This document shows positions 33,203 through 44,292 of a DNA stretch of 64,000 nt, piece after piece (the first letter of the stretch is position 1; every line of letters begins with the position of its first letter). A program made the position numbers and the translations under genes. Below the pieces are notes generated by a model. That model saw only the letters and a program-made list of their open reading frames with translations, made no database searches and was not told where the DNA came from. The DNA lies in the NCBI GenBank assembly GCA_039090855.1, contig CM077007.1:13875515-13939514 (forward strand). The letters run 5' to 3'. Origin of the DNA: Macrothele yani. Taxonomy: Eukaryota; Arthropoda; Arachnida; Araneae; Macrothelidae.

Positions 33203-35274
33203 TACCGTATTTTTCGTCATATAATCCGCAGAGTGGTAAAATTCAGCAGGAGAGATAAAAAGGCTGCATATAATCCACCAACAAAATTCTTAGTAAAAGT
33301 TCAGAATAATGCATAATCCACATCATAGTTTTATAATAAATAATACAAAAAAGTAATCGCCAATATTTTCACAAACATTTTTTTTTTCGCAAATTGTAAA
33401 TAATGCGATCGGCAGCTCGACCCCTGCATATTTATAAGACATAGATGCGCAATTTTTTTTAAGGTGACCTGTTACGTGTAAGTACATGCTTTACGTAACT
33501 CCCATTATGCAACTTTTGGATAGCTTCAGATATCCGGAATTTTCATAGATACGGCACTCGTCTGGTCCCGTTGATGCTGAATTTTTGAGGTTTTACTGTA
33601 TGTATATATACTTTCTTAAAGGGGGTGAGACAAGGTGACACCATATCTCCCAAACTCTTTAATGCCATATTGCAAAATGTCTTATAATCAATGAACTGAG
33701 AAAACAAAGGGATAAAGATTAATGGATATTACTTAACTCACCTTCGTTTTGCTGATGATGTAGTTATCTTTGCAACTACCCCTTCAAAGCTGCAGAGTGT
33801 GATCCAAGAACTTATTGACAGGAGTAAAGAAGTGGGATTAAAAATGAATTTCAGAAGACAAAAGTGATGTACAATGCTTTTACAAGAAACAAAGATTTAT
33901 TGATTGATGGAGAAAAGCTTGAGATAACCGATACCTACATTTATCTTGGGCAGCAGATGTCAAGTGAGGGTGACATTGATGAAGAAATTAATCACTGTAT
34001 AAAACTTGAATGGAGAGCTTTTGGAAGAAACAGTACAATTTCTAAGAGGAGTATGACATTATGTCTTTAAAAAAGTGTTTAATCAATGCATCCTGCCAGT
34101 GCTTACATATGGAGCAGAGCCATGGACCTTAACTAAAAAGAGACTTACAAAAACTGCAGAAGCATGGAGAGATGCATGCTTGGTGTAACCAGGAAAGATA
34201 AGAAGAGGAACTTGTGGATAAGGAAAATGACAGGAGTGGACAACATCATGACCAGAGTGAAATCACTGAAATGGCAATGGGTTGGACATGTTGCCAGAAG
34301 AACTGACCACTGATGGATAACTGAAATTTTTGACTGGATTCCGAGGGACAGGAAAAGACCCAGAAGAAGACCCCATAAGAGATGAATGGATGAAATTCGA
34401 AAGTATGCTGGAGTGACATGGAGGAGACAGGCTCAAGGCAGACACTCGTGGAAGAAACTTTGGGAGACTTTCATCCAGCAGTGGATTGATAATGGTTGAT
34501 GATGATGATATACTTTCTTTCCATTTAATGAGTTTAAAAAAATATAAAATCGCTGAATTTTTTGAAAATTTAAAAAAGTTGCTCTTACAATACCCCGCAA
34601 CTTTCAAAGGGTTGTGATATATGGTTTTAATTTCTGTGACAATTGTGCTGTAACTCTGAATAATGCTTCAATTACATCAACAACTGAAACACTGGATTTC
34701 AGACCATAAATAATTTGTAATGGTGTCAAAGTTCTCCCCTTCAGTCTTGGAGCTATAGCAGAAGTGCCACAGGCATTCTCTTTGAAGTAGAGCAAAATAA
34801 ACAAGTGGGAGTGAGGTTGGAACCTCGGGAAGAGTGTGTGTGTGTGGTGGGGGGGTGGTATGATGTTATGGAGGTCATGGGTCAGAGCAGTGTGGAATGG
34901 AAATGGCACTCCCCATTCAAGGTCAACACACTTTGCCACGGGCAATGTTTTCTCCTCTAACTTTTACAAAGCAGCAAACCGCAGAGAGGAAATGTCTACA
35001 CACACATACACACAGACGTTTTTATCAAAGCCAAGGGAGAGAGATGTTGATTCAGTGACACTGTGCATTATCATTGAACATGTGGCATCCTTAAAGCTTT
35101 GGCATGATACAGATTTCCCTCATTATACAGCATGGTATGAAGAGCAAAACTGCTTCATTTTTGAAGTTTATGGGGGGGCTGTGTATTATTCGCACCATCG
35201 TATAATCCGCAGTAGCTAGAATTTGAACTCTTAGGAACAGATAATCCACGGATTTTGTGCCGGAAAATACGGTA
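33203..35274. mobile_element. TIR-bounded DNA element, superfamily unassigned, with nested RTE
   Basis: Left end TACCGTATTTTTCGTCATAT and right end (complement) TACCGTATTTTCCGGCACAA form imperfect inverted repeats. Internal copies of TATAATCCGC occur near both ends. Removing the nested RTE (33618-34506 plus one duplication) leaves about 1.2 kb. The open frame at 34604-34945 (minus, 113 codons) has no recognised domain. Related ends are found at 59639-60510 and singly at 11798-11826. Confidence 0.55.
33618..34506 (+). mobile_element. RTE LINE, 5'-truncated copy G (old)
   Basis: Runs from the RT motif GVRQGDTIS to a (GATGAT) tail, flanked by the perfect 12-nt duplication ATATACTTTCTT at 33606-33617 and 34507-34518. 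The frame is broken by several indels and the FADD box reads FADDVVIF. This is the most diverged RTE copy in the window. Confidence 0.85.
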
Positions 35275-36043
35275 ATTGCTTTTACTGATGAAGGTGAAGT
35301 AGAGATGATAATGGTCAATTAATTTTTTCTTTGATAAATCATTAATATATAAGGGTTGTGATAATAAAGGTGAATGATTTGAGAAAGATGCAGTTTATTC
35401 TGCATTGTACAGAATATACATAGATTAAGTGTGTTGGAATCATTAGCTGCTGCTTTATTAAAATGTCAATGAATAAGAGTTGTTCTAAAACATTTGTGTA
35501 AAGGTACTATGTATGTTATAGTTCATCATTGGTATGCTCACTGGTGCATGGGTATTTTTTAATGCAAAATGTGTTTTCCCTACAGAATAAATTGTATCAT
35601 TGTAAAAGCACATGAGGGAGTAAGAACTGTGTGAGAACTTATTTTACTTAGGCTTATTCAGTATGGTTTTACTTTTGAATTATTTGGATTGCTCTTGAAT
35701 TCTGTACTACAGGGATTTCTTACTCAAATACAAAGACTGGTCATTCATTCATAAATAAACAGTTTGAAACAGTTTGAATTCTGTTTATAAAACTCATCCA
35801 TTTTCATTGACTCCCAGACACCATAATGCATTTTTTGAGTATGCAGTCAGCATACACATGTAAAATGCATGAGAGCCAAAATTCAGTTGCCAGTTTTCTT
35901 TCATTGTGCATACACAGATTTGTGAAAATGATGAACAGTGGGGGAAGTACAACCCAAAATATTTTCTATCCTTCATCAACAGAAAACCTTGCTCTTACTC
36001 ACTCACTCATACAGATCATTTAATATCAACCAACACACCTTCC
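35275..36043. other. No recognised features
   Basis: AT-rich, with only short open frames. Nothing I can support. Confidence 0.45.
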
Positions 36044-36530
36044 ACAAATTTAGCTATTCGTCTTTAGTTAATATCCATTTAATGTAATAGATTAACTGCT
36101 GAAACTTTTTACATATTACCTTTCTTTTGTGTAAAATCCATTTCTCGATTGGAAATTATTATAATTACTGCAAGAAATTAGATAGGTGAAGTTCGTTACA
36201 TACCTTTTTGGTTGTAATAGTTGTTGGTCTAGTCATCGTTGCATTATTCTTCACTCAATTCTTGAGTTTAGACATTCTAAAAACAGTTGTTACATTCTTC
36301 AAGCAGGCGCATGTACTCCTTAGTCACAAAGTTAAAAAAGAGAGATTATGCTATGGAGGAGCTTTCTTCAAGACTATTTTGGACTAGAATGCTTTTAAGT
36401 TTGGAAATTCAAAATGTTGATAGAGGTGAGAGGGTTCGGAAATCCATTAGACCAACATAAAAAACCTGGCAAACAAAATTGATTTTCATAATCAAGCAAA
36501 GAATTTACTTGTGGGGATTTTTGAAATGCT

Positions 36531-37940
36531 GATTTTCTCTTTAAAAAACAACTATTTTCAATTTGAGAAAAGATTTTTCCTCCAAAAGTCTGGATTAGCA
36601 ATGAGTTCCCCACTCTCCCCACTTTTGGCAAATTACTATGTAGAAAAGCTGGAAGAAAAATACTGGTTCAGCCCTCATACTTCTGCCTTTATCACAAATA
36701 TATGGATGATATCTTATTCATTTTAGATAGCAAGGATGAAAATCTTCTAAAAAAATTCTAAGATGCTTTAATGAATTAGTTAATTCCCTTAAGTTCACTT
36801 TGGAGGTTCAAACTGAAGGAAAATTAAACTTCTTGGATTTGACCATCTATGTCCAGGAAGATAAGTTCCTCCCAAAAATGTACAAAAAAACCTTTAGATA
36901 CAAACAAAATACTAGATTTTAACGCCGCTACACTGCAGCAGCTCCTAAATGACCACTGTGATACTGTTGCCGTGTTTTCATTTTTTAAACAAATTGACTA
37001 TTTTAAACGTATCTAGATTTTAGCCTCATCATCATTGTCAGTTCTCAGTTTTACTGAATCAGCTTGATTTTAATCATTGTATCACTTTCTCAATACTGTT
37101 TGTTTCATTGTCTTTTTAGCCCTTACATCATTCTCATTGTTGAGTTTTACTTGATCAGCCAGATTTTTAAGCTTTATATCATGTTTTTTATACTGTTTGT
37201 TTGTCTTGTGTCTGGCGCTCTTTGGCCAAACATGGCCCTTGCGCCATAAAAATTAACCAACCAACCAAATACTAGATTTTAACTCCTCTCATCCATATTC
37301 AATGAAGAAAAATGTTGCAAACCAATTTTTAGAAAAAATAAATAATTTTGTCTCCTCAAAAGATATGAAAATATAGCCCACATGGATGATTTGGAAGTAA
37401 TGCTAACAGAAAATAACTACCAAAAAAAGGAAATAGATAAACTACTCAAACAAGATAAACAAAAAAATACAAGCAAGCAGGAGTTCAAGTTCACAAGAAA
37501 AATTATGTATCAAAAAGGTTTGTTTGAATCTTTAAAGAGAGTAAGCAGTAAATATGATATTAGATTAGCTCCCAGTTTAGACAACAAGCTTAAAAATTAT
37601 TGCCCTAGCTTGATTAAAAAAGAAGAAAACTTGTTAAAAATGCAAGGAGTCATTTATAAAGTAACCTGCAGCTGTGGAAAAAACTACATAGGAGAAACAG
37701 GTCGTAGGTTGGAAACTCGTATCACGGAACACAAAGCAGCAATAAAAATTGTTCAAATAAGACAGGATTAGATAGACATGGTAGAGAAATCGGACACCGC
37801 ATGGAATGGGACTCTTTGACTGTCATTGGGCATCAATCCAACTTCCTGAAGCGAAAATTAAGAGGAACTTGAAATTGGAAAATACCAGAATTTCATCATT
37901 AATGACTGTAAGGGGTTTTCACTGCCTAACATCTGGCAAG
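36531..37940 (+). pseudogene. PLE reverse transcriptase-GIY-YIG endonuclease remnant
   Basis: Plus strand. FLQKSGLAMSSPLSPLLANY (RT motif) is followed in another frame by a KYMDDILFIL catalytic box near 36700, then the SINE interruption. After it, 37382-37771 (129 codons) carries the linker, GVIYKVTCSCGKNYIGETGR and RLETRITEHK, a clear GIY-YIG nuclease with YIG, Arg and His positions. Continuing in a shifted frame are GLDRHGREIGHRMEWDSLTV and ELEIGKYQNFIIND, the C-terminal part. At least three frameshifts or stops. This nuclease subtype (CSCGKNYIGETGR) differs from PLE A and B, so it is a separate family. Confidence 0.8.
36924..37266 (+). mobile_element. SINE-like insertion with 17-bp target-site duplication
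   Basis: A 343-bp segment interrupts the PLE and is flanked by the perfect repeat AAATACTAGATTTTAAC at 36907-36923 and 37267-37283. It ends with GGCCAAACATGGCCCTTGCG and a short (AACC)-type tail, resembling LINE-derived 3' ends that SINEs use for mobilisation. I see no clear tRNA A/B boxes at its 5' end, so it could also be a severely truncated LINE. Confidence 0.7.
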
Positions 37941-38016
37941 AAACTTTGCAAAATCACTGTAACCGTCAAGGTTAACCGTAACTGAAGACCGTGATGGAGA
38001 TTGAATGAAAGACTGC

Positions 38017-38045
38017 CTGATGAAGGAGAGGAGTTCTCTCCGAAA
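38017..38045 (+). ncRNA. Hammerhead-like ribozyme core, 36-kb PLE
   Basis: CTGATGA, one A, a 6-bp stem GGAGAG/CTCTCC with a 5-nt loop, GAAA, then a possible stem III AATTT-GCAG-AAATT. The core is fully canonical except for the extra A. It lies downstream of the endonuclease remnant. Confidence 0.6.
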
Positions 38046-38458
38046 ATTTGCAGAAATTTTAAGAATTTACCTAGATAAATCCCATAAAAAGGTTAACTAG
38101 TCTGAATATAATAATCTAGAAAGCCACAGAACAAAGATGAGTTTGATTTACAGATAAAAAAAATATGTTTAAAAATGCAATTACTCCAAGAAGGGTAGTC
38201 ATGACAAAAAGAAGCACAAAAGACTAAAATGAACTATGAAACATTAAAATACCTTAAGACAGAATGTACAAGTATGAGTCAGTCGAAAATTTCTGCACGA
38301 GAAAGCACAAATTGCCAAAAACATCGCTGGACCTCTTGGTTGTATTGTCCGATGCATTTTGGCAAACTTGGTTGCCTTCTTCTGGGACTTTGAGTCGTCC
38401 ATTCCTTCTGCAGTCCACACTGATTATGCCACATACTCAGATCACGAATCTCTGCCTT

Positions 38459-38526
38459 CACGTGTTAGGACATGTCATTGATCTATTGTGTTGCCATATT
38501 GAGATCGATGACATGTCATAACACGT
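38459..38526. repeat. Palindrome with ~25-nt arms
   Basis: ACGTGTTAGGACATGTCATT pairs with its near complement ending at 38526, around a ~16-nt loop. It lies just inside the right inverted arm of the 36-kb PLE. Function unknown; possibly a transcript-end structure. Confidence 0.7.
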
Positions 38527-38943
38527 CCAAAATAGTCTTGACATTTTCAAGGTTCAAAATAGTCTTGAAGAAAGCTCCTCCATAGCATAATCTCTCTTTT
38601 TTTAACTTCGTGACTGAGGAGTACATGCGCCTCCGTGAAGAATATAACAGCTGTTTTTAGAATGTCTAAACTCAAGAATCGAGTGAAGAATAGCGCAACA
38701 ACAACTAGACCAACAACTATTACAACCAAAAAGGTATGTAACGAACTTCGTCTATCTAATTTATTGCAGTAATTATAATAATTTCCAATCAAGAAATGCA
38801 TTTGACACAAAAGAAAGGTAATATATCAAAAGTTGCAGCAGTTAAATCATTACATTAAGTGGATATTAACTAAACACAAATACATTTTAAACATGTTTTT
38901 TCATCTCGATATATCGAGAAATATGTATAAACAAATTTAGCTA

Positions 38944-39681
38944 GTTTTCATTTTGCAAGAACGTTTTACTAAACTTAATTTTCAAAGATCCTTCACAACA
39001 CCACCCTATCTGTAGTCTATCATTAGTAGAACTTCCTTTCCAACATATCAGTTAACATGACTCATGGCATAAAGCTGCGCTGTATGTTCCATCTTTGATG
39101 TTCAGCTATAAAGTGTATTTTTTAACAATTTTTCTATTTCTCATGATGTAATGAGTTAACTTGCTTCATGATAAATCTTGCATTCAGTGTTTTCACCTTG
39201 TCCGAAAGAATGATAGTAATAGCTCTTTAGTCTATTTCTCCATGTCTTCAAAAAATTTCAGGTAACCAATCTAATAACACCATTGCTGCCATACTTTAAC
39301 ATCTCAACTACCGCCCTACAGGAGGTTTACCATTCAGCAAAGATTTTATAGCCTAGCAAATGTGTAAAAGTTGTCTTATTTTCTGCTCCTGTTACATTAT
39401 AAGCTGCTCTATTTCAAAATATATTTCATATCTAATAGTCAGGAAAATTTCACTCTTTCACTCCAGGACCTTTCATTGAGCTCAGTGAGATTCAAAACTA
39501 TCTTTCTATTTCCTCTAGATCATTAATTCACTCTTTTTTCTTTTACATCTAGTGGTTTTAAATGCTCTTTTATTCACTACAGACCATTCCTATACACCTC
39601 ACCTTATTTCTCACGGAGCTCTTTTTTGTTAAAGAAATCCAACAGATCTCTCTATCCTCCATCACCCATCTTTAATTTTCA
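38944..39681. other. No recognised features
   Basis: AT-rich sequence between two foldback elements. No coding or repeat structure is supported. Confidence 0.45.
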
Positions 39682-39692
39682 GTTTGTAACAT

Positions 39693-39899
39693 TGACTTCA
39701 TGGCTTCGTCTTATTACTTTCAGTATTGTAAATATTTAATGGGAATTATCGAAGATAAATTTATTAAGGTACAAGACCTGTGGAAGTAGTAAGACACAAT
39801 AACTCCTGACGATGATCTAGTGTATAGATCAAAAATTTGAGAGGTAATGTACCTTAATAAATTTGTCCTTGATAATTCCTGTTAAATATTTATAATATT
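39693..39899 (+). mobile_element. 207-bp ORF-less foldback element with degenerate hammerhead
   Basis: Inverted arms of about 50 nt (about 39721-39772 and 39849-39899) surround a hammerhead-like core. The 11-nt duplication GTTTGTAACAT is at 39682-39692 and 39900-39910. The right arm abuts its copy; a 28-nt tail (39693-39720) separates the left arm from its copy. It has the same plan as 778-1230 in a minimal form. There is no coding capacity. Confidence 0.6.
39806..39834 (+). ncRNA. Degenerate hammerhead-like core
   Basis: CTGACGA, one T, stem GATCTA/TAGATC with a 5-nt loop, then AAAA in place of GAAA. Loss of the core G predicts an inactive ribozyme. Confidence 0.35.
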
Positions 39900-40326
39900 G
39901 TTTGTAACATGAAAAAAAATTAGCTTTCAACATTTCTGGATATTCTTAACTTCATTCTACAATTCATCTCTTTTCTGCTCTATCAAAGCCTTTGTTGAAC
40001 AGTTTATCTGTTTTGTGGGTATAAGGGCTGGGGTGATGTATCAATACATCGTGAAAAACTGGTGTGAATTCAACCTCGATGTTATGGTGTTTTGACTGAA
40101 GAAACTATGATTCATTGTCATTGTGTTGTACCAATCATGTGCTACCAAGCCGTGACCAAGCACAGATGTTCAAACCAGTTTTCCCAGGCCGATGTTCACT
40201 TGTCACTATCGGCAGGTAGTACATAAGCAGAGACCCATGAACAACGGGTGATCCCCCATGTATGTGCGAGGCTCCGATGTGAGTGTCCCATGGTGTTGTA
40301 CCATTACAGATGCTACATCAGAGGAT

Positions 40327-40458
40327 TGCTGACATCGGAGCTTCTCTGAGAAATCGCTGACATCATAGCTTCACGAAGGAATCGCTGACATCATAGCTTT
40401 GTGGAGGAATCACTAACACCGTAGCTTCACTGAGGAATCGCTGACATCGTAGCTTTGC
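40327..40458 (+). repeat. Minisatellite, five ~29-bp units
   Basis: Five diverged units of the type GAATCGCTGACATCATAGCT followed by TCAC/TTTG-containing variation. No coding meaning is evident. Confidence 0.8.
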
Positions 40459-40698
40459 AAGCAAGTGAGGGGGAGAATCCATCATGAAGCAGACATAATG
40501 TTCACACAGGTTTTTTGTTGGGGCCACCATGCGTCAACAATGCTAGTAAGAGGCTGTGCATTCTGCGTGTTTCATCTCGAGATTTTACAGAAGTATAGGA
40601 AATATGTGGCAGGTTTTTTTTTTTTTTTTTTTTTTTGCATTTTTTGCAAAAGAGTACAAAGAGGTTTATGGGTATTTAAAATTATATATATAATTATA

Positions 40699-41053
40699 GC
40701 ATGGAGAGGTGCATACTTGGTGTAACCAGGAGAGATAAGAAGAGGAACTCGTGGATCCGAAAAATGACAAGAGTGGAAGACATCATGATCAGAGTTAAAT
40801 CCCTGAAATGGCAATGGGCTGGACATACTGCCAGAAGGACAGATCATCGATGGACAGCCGAAATTTTAGATTGGATTCCAAGGGACAGGAAAAGACCCAG
40901 AAGAAGACCACATGGGAGATGGGTGGATGAAATTCGAAAGTATGCAGGGGTGACATGGAGGAGACTGGCACAAGACAGACCGTTGTGGAGGAAACTTGGG
41001 GAGACCTTCGTCCAGCAGTGGATTGATAATGGTTGACAATGATGATGATGATG
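40699..41053 (+). mobile_element. RTE LINE, 3'-terminal fragment F
   Basis: Only the last 355 bp of the RTE element, open from MERCILGVTRRDKKR to QQWIDNG, ending in (GAT)n. Flanked by the 11-nt duplication ATATAATTATA at 40688-40698 and 41054-41064. A poly-T run precedes it at 40614-40636. It is nearly identical to copies A and C-right, so recent. Confidence 0.9.
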
Positions 41054-41259
41054 ATATAATTATATCTATAATTATTCGAGTGCCCGTCATTGCACTTTCC
41101 CCGTTTCGGAGAATCACCCATAGGATTCAGGCATAAAAACTGGTGCATGTATAGTACCAGTCAAATCCAGACCTGAAAAAACAATTATTGACTTGCAAAG
41201 GGAGGGGGAATTGAATGGTTCCTAAAATTTACCATCAGTTTCCACACTTCATGAATGAA

Positions 41260-41933
41260 TTCTGGTATGACAATCAGCATACACAAAGTATACAGTCACA
41301 GAAATGTTAAATTCTCCAAAATCTAAATCAGGCCTATGCTACGCACAAAAAAAAAAAAAAAAAGAGGCCTAACAACCCCATGCTTCCCATGCTTGAGTAT
41401 TTCCAAATGGAATTTTATCCCAAAAATTGGTACAAATAATGTACTAAGCATGCCGTAGACAGACTCAATAACATCACATTCTTAAAAGTTATAATCAGGC
41501 CTAGGCTAGGCACTAAAAGCCTTTAAAGGCAGGCTTGGGTTCTTTCCTAAGGAATGTCACCACAAAAATTAGTATAAATGCACTACACGTTTGAGTAGAC
41601 AGACACAAAAGCATAACATTTTCAAAAATTTTTTATCAGACCTAGGCTAAGCACAAAAAGAAAAAGCATATCTGCAGGCTTAGGCACTTCACTGTGGAAT
41701 TTCACCCTGAAAATAGGTACAAATGTAGTAATTGTGCAGTAGATGAATACAGTGATGTTACATTCACAAAAGTTTTGATCAGGCCAAGGCTACACACTAA
41801 AGGCCTAACAGCAGGCTTGGATATTTTCAGATGGAATTTTGCCATAAAATCTGTACAAATGTACTAAGCATGAAGTAGATGGATACAATAATGCTACATT
41901 TTCAAAAAAATTATTCAAGTCTAGGACACACAT

Positions 41934-41982
<49 letters not shown>

Positions 41983-42730
41983 GGCCTATCTGCTGGCTTG
42001 GGCACTTCCCCATGGAATTTTGTCCTGGAAATTGGTACAAATATGTACTAAATGTAAAGCAGACTACCAATAATGTTATATTCTAAAGTAAAATTAATCA
42101 GATGTAAGCTATGTATAAAGGCCTAACAATAGTCATAGATACTTTCTGATGGAATTTTGCCATGAAAATTGGTACAAATGTGCTGTGCATGAAGTAGACA
42201 GACACAAAAATTTTGTATCTTGAAAGTTTTTTTTTTTTTTAAATCGGGTCTAAGCTAGGCACAAAAAGAAAAAGAAAAGAAAGAAAGAAACCTAACTTCA
42301 GGCTTCGATACTTCCCAATGAAATTTTGCACCAAAAATTGGTAGAAATGTTCTAAGTTAGAAAAAATAACGTTTCTCACACTAAAATGTTTATTATACAT
42401 AGACTATAGTTTCGCAGAGCGTTTGACTTGGCTTCCTCGTGATGAATGGTTATAAGTGTAAAGTAAGTAGACCCGAAAATGCTACATTCTCAAAAGTTTT
42501 AATCAGGCCTGGGATAGGCTGTGAATAGGTCTAACTACAGGATCAGGCATTTTGTGCTGGTATTTTGCCATGGAAATTAGTTCAAATGCACAGCACATGA
42601 AGTAGACAGACAAAAATGTAACATTTGGAAATTTATATACATGTATATGTACTGTAATGAAATTTGGTACAAATGTACTACACGTGCAGTAGATATGCTC
42701 ATAAATGTTACATTTGAATCAGGTCTAAGT
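41260..42730 (+). repeat. Tandem array of ~140-bp units (about ten)
   Basis: The phrases TTGGTACAAATG, GTAGACAGACAC, AATCAGGCCTAGGCT, GGCCTAAC and GGAATTTTGCC recur in the same order at starts near 41271, 41429, 41572, 41717, 41852, 42035, 42172, 42342, 42578 and 42669. Most units are 135-145 bp. Irregular ones contain inserted A-runs, a (CA)n tract and a TTTTT run. Units are about 75-85% alike, so this is an old satellite-like array. No frame stays open across it. Confidence 0.85.
41929..41980. repeat. (CA)n microsatellite
   Basis: About 50 nt of CA repeats within one unit of the 140-bp tandem array, lengthening that unit to about 183 bp. Confidence 0.95.
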
Positions 42731-44286
42731 GTGGCTAAAATAGGCTTTATATATCAGGGTGCTTCGCGGTCAAGATTGTTTCCTCTTCAGGATTATAGTT
42801 CGTTTTTTAAAAAAATTCAACAAGGTTTTAATTCAGTTTCTTATTTCATCGATGTTAAAGGATTTATTTGCATTGTAAAAATTCATCTTGTTTAATTTTA
42901 TCTGGTGTAGATTTTACAATATCATGAATTTTAACTTCACAATTGAAAAAATTCATTCTTTGATGACGCACATATGAAGCCCCGACAGCCACTATGAATA
43001 TTGTAAGTACAGATACTTATTATTATTATACTTGACTTCAATTGCCAATACTTTGTTAACGTCCTTTTGCAATCTCCCGATACCTGAACTTGCATAACGT
43101 GTGAAACAGTATTTACAGACATTTAATGTCAACCAAATTAAAATATCGTAGCCACGTAAAAAGTATATTCATCGCAAATTGGCGAAAATTGAACAACGAT
43201 ATATAGGCTTTTGGGGCTTGATTTTTGGCCATAGTATACTAAACCAGTACTTCAAAAAATTCTGCATAGTTTTACAAACAAATATGAGAAATGATATATG
43301 TAATTTCACACTGTTTCTAACAGGTTAATACATGTATTTAATTCAGAAACTCAAAACATTTGACAAAAATAATTATATAGACAGAGGATAGCACTCTGAC
43401 TTCTGAAAATGTATAGATGCATATTTTTCTGTCACACATTAGGAATTTAGAATACTGAGAGATATTTTTTATTTCAATAAATTTGCAAAACCTGACCATC
43501 CTTTTTAATTTGCAAATTGCTTTACTTTTGTGTCGTACTTTCAAATTTGTGTTTATACAGAAAGATGATGTAAATACATAGCTGGAGGAGGATTATCTAT
43601 AAAACTGCTTTTAATTCTTTAATAATATGTATTTTAAAATAAATTTTCAACTTTGTATTTATAGCATACTGTAATCAAATTAAAAAAAAACATATTTTAA
43701 AATATGTTTTTAGACCAGACCACCTTATTTTGATGAACAAATTATTATGCAGTTTCTTAAGAGAGATATTTTTCAAATAAAAGTGGGGGCTCTTCATGCT
43801 CTCAAATGTTATAGCATTTAACTTGAGATGAATTGGAAATCTTTGGGACTTCTGCCAGTCTACTAAAGTTCTGTATGTAATAAATATTTCCACCTTTTTG
43901 GCATTTTAACAACTTTGATAATATGGTATGTATAATTAACTTTATAAAAGCAATTTTCTAAACAGAAAGACAGGTGTGATTTTGAATATCAGAGGATATC
44001 GTGATACATTGTGAAAACTGATGTTTCAAAGATGATACATTGTGATGTTAAAATCCCAACATTGCCCAGCCCTAATTGGTAAGGCATAATTCTTGAAGTA
44101 CTCACATTTCCTTTCTTAGTCATTCTTTCATAACAGTAAATTGATTCAGTGTTTTACTAAACAGCTTCAAGTAATGCCAGTGTTGGTCAACAGAACCTTT
44201 CTACTTTTTTTCTTTTCTGTATCCTGTGGTTAATCATATTCACAGTATTACTAAATAGTGGACAGATTTAGTTACAGCTCTTTACA
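42731..44286. other. No recognised genes; possible hAT-type end at 44066
   Basis: AT-rich. Short open frames only. CCCAGCCCT at 44065-44073 is the complement of AGGGCTGGG at 40024-40032, and ATACATC/GTATCAC-type motifs lie near both. This could mark the ends of a 4-kb non-autonomous element, but no duplication supports it. Confidence 0.35.
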
Positions 44287-44292
44287 TAAATG

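Larger units (their letters stand above)
36057..38930 (+). mobile_element. Penelope-like element remnant with 325-bp inverted flanks
   Basis: Inverted arms lie at 36057-36387 and 38541-38880. The perfect 13-nt duplication ACAAATTTAGCTA is at 36044-36056 and 38931-38943. The left arm abuts its copy and the right arm is followed by a 50-nt tail (38881-38930), as at 778-1230 and 15807-16866. Between the arms are RT and GIY-YIG remnants (36531-37940), a hammerhead-like motif (38017-38045), a strong palindrome (38459-38526) and a nested SINE-like insertion (36924-37266). The arms do not look coding and probably represent duplicated, inverted element ends. Confidence 0.75.

Noticed and set aside
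41260..42730. CRISPR-like array because of regular spacing
   Set aside because: The whole ~140-bp unit repeats with gradual divergence, without short identical repeats and unique spacers, and the genome is eukaryotic.
40024..44073. A 4-kb hAT-like non-autonomous element with AGGGCTGGG ends
   Set aside because: Only 9 bp of terminal match, no flanking duplication and no transposase, so it is kept only as a remark.
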